A DNA stretch of 64,000 nucleotides from Astropecten irregularis (lineage: Eukaryota > Echinodermata > Asteroidea > Paxillosida > Astropectinidae), in NCBI GenBank assembly GCA_963971285.1, contig OZ020257.1, forward strand, positions 17,808,602-17,872,601. The letters run 5' to 3'. The translations under genes were made by a program, and so were the position numbers. Shown piece after piece: positions 57,516 to 64,000 of the stretch (position 1 is its first letter; each line of letters begins with the position of its first letter). The notes under the pieces were generated by a model. It searched no databases, was not told the DNA's origin, and saw only the letters and a program-made list of their open reading frames with translations.

Positions 57516-58558
57516 TTAATAAAATGAAAGTATAGTATAAAAAACAACAATACACTTAATTAAAACACAACATTTCAAGACAGAAATTTTCACAGATTTA
57601 CGAATAAGTTTCATTCAAGGTATGAAGAAAAATTTGAGTCAGGTTTTAGCTATATTCTCGGGACTGCTGGATTAGAGTAATTTAGACAAAGTGTGAGTGC
57701 TGTTCTGGCACCTTTACCAACGTTGTACATGTATGCCCTTTAAAGGGTGGCCGCAATGGGTGTTTTTGCTTATATATTGATGGAATAAAGTCTTTAAAAC
57801 GCAGTTGTGTGGCTGTTGTTTTAGCCTCCCTTGTGTTGGTGTTAAAATCATTTTATTAACTGGGAGGGTGGAACGTCGTGACGTCATCTTGGGAACTCGA
57901 TAGCTGGTTTACAAGCCATCAAGTAGGGCATAATGCTAAGCTGGTTCCTGCATCACTGACGGCAATCAAAATCCTGTACTAGGGGGTGGGGGCGTGGGCA
58001 CAAATTGCTAATGGGGTGCGGTTTATATCGAGAAGAAAAAATACCAGATGCGGAGGAAAACAAAAAAAATAACTTAATTAAATGTAGGCCCCATTATATT
58101 TAAAAAAAGTTAATTTAACTATTTCGGTAAATTGTATTAAATATCATTGCAGCCACCCTTTAAACAGAAAACTCATTTAAAGATTGTCAAGTAGGCTAGG
58201 CCTAAGTAAGAAAGCAAGTCAGAAAATTTCATTTTATGTTAAACACTGAAATGTTGCACAAATTTCTTCAATCTAAGTAAACTTCTAAGTTACGTTAGAT
58301 CATCTAACGTTAGACTTTTATTAAATTAAAGGACCCAGGATCATTTAGGCTACTGAAAATCAAAAAAGTAGGCCCCCTCCATCCCCTGGCCTAGGCCTAT
58401 AATTTTTGAGAAGTAGAACTAGAAGAGCTTGGTAAAATAATCAATGTGTTTTAGTGATCCCTTCTTTAAGTTCTTATCACAATCCCCAGGCTCAATCTCC
58501 CCCTAAGTTAGTCTCGCTCTCAGTCATGTCATGTCAAACACCTGAACACGCGGGTGCC

Positions 58559-58712
58559 AGTCAACTCGGTCCGTAACCAACTCGGTCCGAGTCAACTCGG
58601 TCCGTGACCAACTCGGTCCGAGACCAACTCGGTCCGAAGCCAACTCGGTCCGTGACCAACTCGGTCCGTGACCAACTCGGTCCGTGACCAACTCGGTCCC
58701 TATGGGAAAACG
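58559..58712 (-). repeat. Left inverted-repeat arm: 16-bp tandem array
   Basis: About nine copies of the unit occur in minus orientation (ACCAACTCGGTCCGTG on the plus strand), with variable last three or four bases and one 15-bp unit. Each unit contains GACC and GGTC in inverted orientation five bases apart. The apparent reading frames through it (repeats of DRVGHGPSWSRTEL) are translated repeat, not genes. Confidence 0.9.
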
Positions 58713-59117
58713 TACACAAACAAGAATCCATGCAGTTTGCAGCAGCAGTTGTAAAGTGGGCAATTCCATGGGAAGGTGGACATGGCACTAAAATTTCAAG
58801 TTCATCCCACCACAAATAAATTACTTATTATGTTTTACCCATATGTTGAAGTCCAAGAAACAAAAAGAATTAAATCAATCGGTCGAATATTTTCCGAGAT
58901 ACAGATACAAGCGTAGAAGAGATATTTCAGTCATCGAAACTGCTGAAATGTATTAATAAATTGATTTTTTACTTATTTAATGGGAAAATTATTTTAGGAC
59001 TTTCATTAATTAAATTTAGGGAAGCAAATTGGATGTACTTCAGTTTCCTAAAAGGATATTTCTACACCATCTTCCCAAAATGTTCATCATTATGCAAAAG
59101 TTGAGCACTTGAGTCAT

Positions 59118-61396
59118 GTAACGCGAGTTACCAAAAAAGTGAACATTTTTTTGTTCTGAAGAAAGTAGTAGAGGTAATTTGTTGGGGATCAGAATTTTCT
59201 AAATTCACCCCACCCTGATTCTATAAGCAAAATTGTTGCCTCAATAGATAGTGTCATCAAAGAAAAAAATGGCATCAAACAGTGTAACGCGAGTTACTAT
59301 GTAACGCGAGTTACCACGATGTAACGCGAGTTACCGTCTATAAACACAAGTTTCGGCCTTTATGAGCAAATCCTGACCCTCAATCGACCTAGAGTGAAGT
59401 GAACACAATCAGATGCAGTGTTATGCAGACTATTATTTGCATTGAAACAAAAGAGGGTAGCCTTTTAATTGAAATCTGCATATTATGTAAGGTCATTACA
59501 AGGTCATTGAGGACATACCGCAATCCTGAACCAAGCCAGGCTTCACTTTCACTTATGAATGTGCATATACTGTACCAGTGTTTGAGAGGTTCTCTTGAAA
59601 CCCAAAATCATCTTGAATTGTCAACATCAAGATCATTGGAGGGTAAGTGGATTCAATAAATTTGTACCTGTATCTATTATCAAAATAATATTAAAAAACT
59701 TTATTTATGACGTATGAAATGAAAGTGAATTACATGTATACGGTTTCCCTGTTATTGCGCCGAAATGTTCTATTTTCTGTTTCCATCAACAGGAATCCTC
59801 TGCATGCACTTGATAAAGCATGTGAATAATGGAATTGTCTGCTATCTCCTCTCTACTGACATCTAGTCTTCCAATGAAGAGATGCCTACAAATGGAAATG
59901 CAGCCTACAAGTACATGTAGGAGATTGGTGTGATGTGTGCAGTTGACTATGATTTGGCATTCTATACCCTGGTGAAGGTGCCCAGGATGACTACAAAGTA
60001 TAATGGAGCCAGCTGGGCCAAACTGGAAATGGCTAACACCCAGAGATGCAATCTATTAGGAAGAACATGATGCTCAAGATACAAAACCCAGCAATTGCTA
60101 ATTTAATAGGTGTCACTACAAGTTCAACACAAACAAAAGTTGTACAAAGTCAAATCCAAACATTGCTAGCAAACACCATCTATTGAAGGACACTTGTTTA
60201 ATATGTCCATTATTAAAAACTTAAGCATTTATTTAAAGTGTGTACACATAATTATACATGTGTACATGGTGTAGTAGTTCTGAAAACTGTATTCCATCTC
60301 AATTCTCTGTCAATTTGAAGAACATGTTCAAAAACGGTAGCTGGTATTCTTCTTCTTCTTCTTTTTTTTAATGGTATTTGAATAATTCATGTGTGGCATG
60401 GAATTCCTGAAATAGAAATAATGTTAATTTCCAAAGAAGAAAAACTTACTAAGATGTTTTCTTTTATGCAAGTTAAATATGTATTTGAAAATGTGTTAAC
60501 AGTGTTATTTGTACATGTATGTTAATAAAAACTGAATGAAAAGTATTACATTTACCCATCCCATGGTATACATGTATGTCTGCTGTACTAGTGTTGTTGG
60601 CTAAAATATTGTCATTTGTTTGATCTGGTTTTAATGATAACAAAATTACTTGTCAATTCCAAGCTTTCAAGTTCAGTGTGATTTGAATATAATTCTTTTG
60701 ACTTACAACTTTTGTATTTGTTCAAAGTTGAACATTTTTCTTTCCAGTTTTCACATTTATAGTGCAAATAATCAGGGCATATATCTAAGATCAATATAAC
60801 ACTTTGATTTGAGTGGGCGAAGCTCTTAATTAGGACATTCCTTTTGAAAATTGAAGTTAATGAGTAAAATAAGTGTTCTAGAGTTAAATTTTATTCAACC
60901 TACAAAGGTTGGCATCTGTCAAAATACTTAAAACAAGATGAACTGTCATCAGAATGTTTGTATGTCCATAATTTGTGCCGAGCTGTTTAAATGGACATGA
61001 TGTAACGCGAGTTACCGTAACGCGAGTTACCGACATATATGCTTCCTGCATTTTACCAGTTCATTATTTCTCAACTTTGATATTATTAATTTATAAGTCA
61101 TACCCCACTATCAATTCAAGGTAGGAAACGTTTTATCAAGATTGTCTAGTATGAGGAGACTTTGCCAAAATAGGCTTTCATGGAATTGACCATGTCCTTT
61201 TTCCGTAACGCGAGTTACCGAAATTAAACGGGCCACAAATCTCAATATGTCTGTCCAATGTTTTTCTTTTATGATTAATTTTGTAGGTCTATGTCTACTC
61301 TACCCATGGTGAAAAAAGTAACTTGTAGATCCTAATGATGACTGAGATATAGGCACATTCTCCTAAAATGTACCCATTATTTGTAACGCGAGTTAC
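59118..61396 (+). repeat. Eight dispersed copies of GTAACGCGAGTTAC
   Basis: Exact copies start at 59118, 59283, 59301, 59321, 61002, 61017, 61205 and 61383, all in the same orientation and all inside the foldback element. The 14-mer is an interrupted palindrome (GTAAC, GCGA, GTTAC). The two at 61002 and 61017 form a 15-bp tandem pair. A given 14-mer is not expected even once by chance in 64 kb. Confidence 0.95.
59935..60070 (+). pseudogene. Short coding-like fragment inside the foldback element
   Basis: A 45-codon open stretch starts at the ATG near 59935 and reads MCAVDYDLAFYTLVKVPRMT, continuing through NGASWAKLEMANTQ to a stop. Its composition looks more protein-like than the surrounding DNA, but no family was recognised and both sides have stops in frame. 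It may be a decayed piece of a captured or transposon gene, or chance. Confidence 0.15.
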
Positions 61397-61961
61397 CGTG
61401 GAATTGCCCGTACAACATGTAGGCTATTTGCATTAATGTTTTTTAATGTCATCATGATAATATGTTTTGCTTGTGGCTGAAACCGTGAAGAAATAAATTA
61501 TGGTGATACCATAATTAAAAATGGCACAATACAATTTTAATTAAAATATTAATTAAATTATACACGAAGTCAAATGCCTTATGAAAACGTGCTTTTTATG
61601 TTTAAAATTAATAAATCAATTAATAAATAATAATGATGATTGTTTTGTGTTTTTGTTTTTGATTTTTTAGCTTTGTTTTAATTAATCTGTGTATAAACAT
61701 ATAACATAATTTAATATAAGATTTATAATTGGCAGGTGTTTGGGAAGGCACGTCTTTTGATGACAGTTTTTTTTTTTTTTTTTTTTTTTAACTTTTTGTC
61801 AGGCCCATGGACCAATGTATTTTCCATTCTTTTAATGTTTTTAAGATAATAAATGAATAAATAAATAAATAGACCTAAATAAATAGTTAAATTCACGCAA
61901 TTTGCGAGACTACGTACTCGTTTGCTGCAACAAAATTACCAGACGTTTTTGCGTGCATTTT

Positions 61962-62139
61962 CCCATAGGGACCGAGTTGGTCACGGACCGAGTTGGTCAC
62001 GGACCGAGCTGGTTACGGACCGAGTTGGCCTCGGACCGAGTTGGTTACGGACCGAGTTGGGCATGGACCGAGTTAGTTACGGACCGAGTTGGTCACGGAC
62101 CGAGTTGACTCGGACCGAGTTGGTTACGGACCGAGTTGA
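61962..62139 (+). repeat. Right inverted-repeat arm: 16-bp tandem array
   Basis: About eleven units occur in plus orientation, starting directly after TTTTCCCATAGGG and ending GAGTTGACCTG. The middle units differ from those of the left arm (for example GGGCAT and GTTAC spacers), while the outermost three and innermost two agree. This is as expected if the arms exchange or lose units internally. Confidence 0.9.
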
Positions 62140-62322
62140 CCTGAAACCGAACACGCCGTTTAAGCATAACGTTAGTTAGTGGCTAACTTTAGTGCGTGTG
62201 TAATCACATGCAGTGTCAGTGAAGGCCTAACCGTAACGTTAATAATCAGTGACAGTTTACGGCGTAGACTACACACACATAATATCGGCCGGTTAAATGG
62301 GAATAAAGATAATTGTCCTTAC

Positions 62323-62480
62323 CTAAGTTAAGTGAAGATGCATATCTATCGCCTAAAATTCGTACCCTTCCAGATTTCTCAAAGAATTACTCAGGGCAAT
62401 TGGGTATATAGAGTCAAATCATCCATCTCTGTTGACATCAATTTTCGTTTCGTCCCTTAACTCAACAAAATGGCGTCGAA
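62323..62480 (-). promoter_or_regulatory. Possible untranslated first exon and promoter of the TTLL gene
   Basis: On the minus strand the stretch ends in a good donor (CTTAACTTAG/gtaagg). It starts just downstream of GCCATTTTG, a YY1-like motif common at TATA-less promoters. The TTLL exon 1 acceptor at 56560 needs an upstream leader exon, and this is the best candidate seen. The upper boundary is approximate. Coding potential is nil. Confidence 0.3.
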
Positions 62481-64000
62481 ATGGTGAATCCCAAGTTACA
62501 GATTAATACGCGTTTATTCAATCAACATTTTGTATGTTTTAAACGTAAGTTTGTGAAATATAATTAACATTTATTTTACAGAGAGCTGTTTTTTAAAGGA
62601 AACTGCAAGTTATACAAGTCTAATTGCATTTTTGCTATTATTTTGGGGAACTTCAAGGAATTATGTTTTGATGCGTATGTAGCGAATATCACCCGCATGT
62701 GATACGGTCATAACAAATCGTGCAACAAGGCAACGAGAAAGCTACCATTTGATTGGTCCGTTGGTTGCTCTGGCGAAGTTGACGGAACATTTTTGTCGTC
62801 TGCTACTAGCTGCTTATCAAATATTTACAAGAAATCATTAGAATAGAGGCTTATTTAATATTACTGGACGAATGCACATTTCTATCATCGAACACGGACG
62901 TTAATGGGTGCAGGGAAGGGGCATGTCCCCCGACCCTAGGCTAGCTGGGGACAGCATATGCAGTCTCATCCACGGTCCTATAGGGGCTCCCCCCCAAACA
63001 AAATGTATAGCTCCCCCCCTCCAAAAAAAAAATGCAATTGAAAAGAAAAACATGGTGGACAAACTGGGTCTTTTCAGTCATTACGCGCCAATTACTTGAA
63101 AAATACGCTGTGTATAGAAAATATGCTGATGTTCAATGCAGAAGCGAGTGTTAGAAGCTTATGTAACGTTCGAAGGGTCTATTTATGAACCCCCACATGC
63201 CCAAAATATTGGCTCTTATACTACTTCCCCCAAGCCCCCCCCCAAAAAAAAATGGTTCTTCTAGCCCCCACCCCCACCAAATGTTGGCTCTAGAACCGCA
63301 CTTGGGTTGACGTCACTCACAGCTAAGTCGATCACCATGGAAACCTACAAGACAATTTGACAATTTCTCCATGGTTAAAACGAGGCCGCGGATAGCATCA
63401 TTCTTCATTAATAATTGACCATGAATATAAATTATATAGACTTTACACGTCATGCAGACAGTTTGAAGATTTACCCCCAGGCTAATAATATATGCGAAAA
63501 GTGCTTGGTCGGATTGCAAATAAACCGGCAGCTTTAAATTGACCTTATCAGAATCCAGCTTCCGTCGGCTCCATCTTCTCAGAAAGTAACAAAAAACACC
63601 CACATGTTGAGACTTTTAGGTCTATTTGAAGTCCGTTTCATTTTTATAGTGAGAGAATTTTTTTTAACTTCTATTTCGACATTTGTTATCTAAGACTAAA
63701 GGTAAGTACAGGATTTGTTGCATACACAAACAGCTAAATAACTTTCAGGATAATGAAGATGGTGATGGTATAGAAACATGCCCGCTAAAATATTTCCGCC
63801 TGATTGTGTATTTACCCAGAACCTAGTAGACCGAAAAAAGTTTTGATCTCGGGGTGATATCAGGAAACCATTCTTTTTTTTGGGTCGGTTTTTCGCTACA
63901 GGAGGGGATCCAGGATTTTCCAAAGGTAGGAGGGGGGGGGGATATAAAATGCGCCAAATCTATAGCGACGGATGCATTTTGGGGCGGTGTCCCCCTGTTT
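62481..64000. other. Region upstream of the TTLL gene
   Basis: Around 62.45-62.5 kb there is a promoter-like patch. The rest is non-coding with C-rich runs (62.98-63.3 kb) and a family A fragment. The terminal stretch after 63.9 kb resembles 29.7-29.8 kb (GGATTTTCCAAA, GCGACGGATG), so it is probably another dispersed repeat. Confidence 0.5.
63697..63852 (+). mobile_element. MITE family A fragment
   Basis: Contains CTTTCAGGATAATGAAGATG, TAGAAACATGCCCGCTAAAA and CCGCCTGATTGTGTATTTAC, matching the left half of the family with small gaps. Confidence 0.5.

Larger units (their letters stand above)
58552..62148. mobile_element. Foldback-type transposon, 3.6 kb, with tandem-repeat inverted ends
   Basis: The two ends are inverted relative to each other. 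Each is an array of a 16-bp unit, GGACCGAGTTGGTCAC and variants: left about 58559-58700, right about 61969-62139. Both arrays stop at the same inner sequence CCCTATGGGAAAA and both outermost ends share the same order of unit variants. The element is flanked by perfect direct repeats GAACACGC at 58544-58551 and 62149-62156, read as an 8-bp target-site duplication. The interior has no long reading frame and no recognised transposase, so it is non-autonomous. The layout matches foldback transposons, including TU elements reported from sea urchins, as far as I recall. Superfamily is open; 8-bp duplications occur in hAT, P and Mutator-like groups. Confidence 0.8.

Noticed and set aside
58524-62179. 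Frames of repeated DRVGHGPSWSRTEL on both arms of the foldback element
   Set aside because: They are translations of the 16-bp tandem array in several frames; no start context, splice signal or conserved domain.

Overview
The window is animal nuclear DNA: AT-rich, gene-poor, with short exons, clean GT-AG introns and many short inverted-repeat transposons. It carries two multi-exon genes, both on the minus strand, with about 18 kb between them. The gene families and the repeat content (notably a foldback-type transposon resembling the TU elements described from sea urchins) suggest a marine invertebrate, most plausibly an echinoderm or other deuterostome. No species can be named from the sequence alone.

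Gene 1 (about 27.95 kb down to 4.5 kb, minus strand) is a tropomyosin. Ten coding exons were placed to the base by reading frame, splice sites and phase. They encode residues 1-257 of a 284-residue-type tropomyosin, plus an alternative first exon (exon 1b) for a short isoform. The exon that matches vertebrate exon 4 is split into 46 + 72 bp. The 72-bp part is present as two adjacent, different copies that look mutually exclusive. The exons matching vertebrate 6 and 7 are fused. The last coding exon (about 27 residues) was not found and probably lies left of base 1. A perfect CArG box beside a TATA-like sequence lies about 480 bp upstream of the ATG.

Gene 2 (56.5 kb down to 46.2 kb, minus strand) is a tubulin polyglutamylase of the TTLL6/TTLL13 type. 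Sixteen exons join in frame to give at least 1,163 residues: an acidic and lysine-rich N-terminus, the TTL ATP-grasp domain, and a long Ser/Pro/Gln-rich C-terminal tail. A possible untranslated first exon lies near 62.3-62.5 kb.

The DNA between and inside the genes is dominated by small transposons: a TTAA-flanked MITE family with at least ten copies or fragments, several hairpin MITEs, a TA-flanked Tc1/mariner-like MITE, an unusual TA-flanked element built from AAGTCGACTT-like palindromes, and a tRNA-like repeat enclosed in an inverted repeat. The most striking item is a 3.6-kb element at 58552-62148, upstream of the TTLL coding start. Its inverted ends are arrays of a 16-bp repeat, it is flanked by a perfect 8-bp duplication, and its interior holds eight exact copies of a 14-bp interrupted palindrome found nowhere else in the window.
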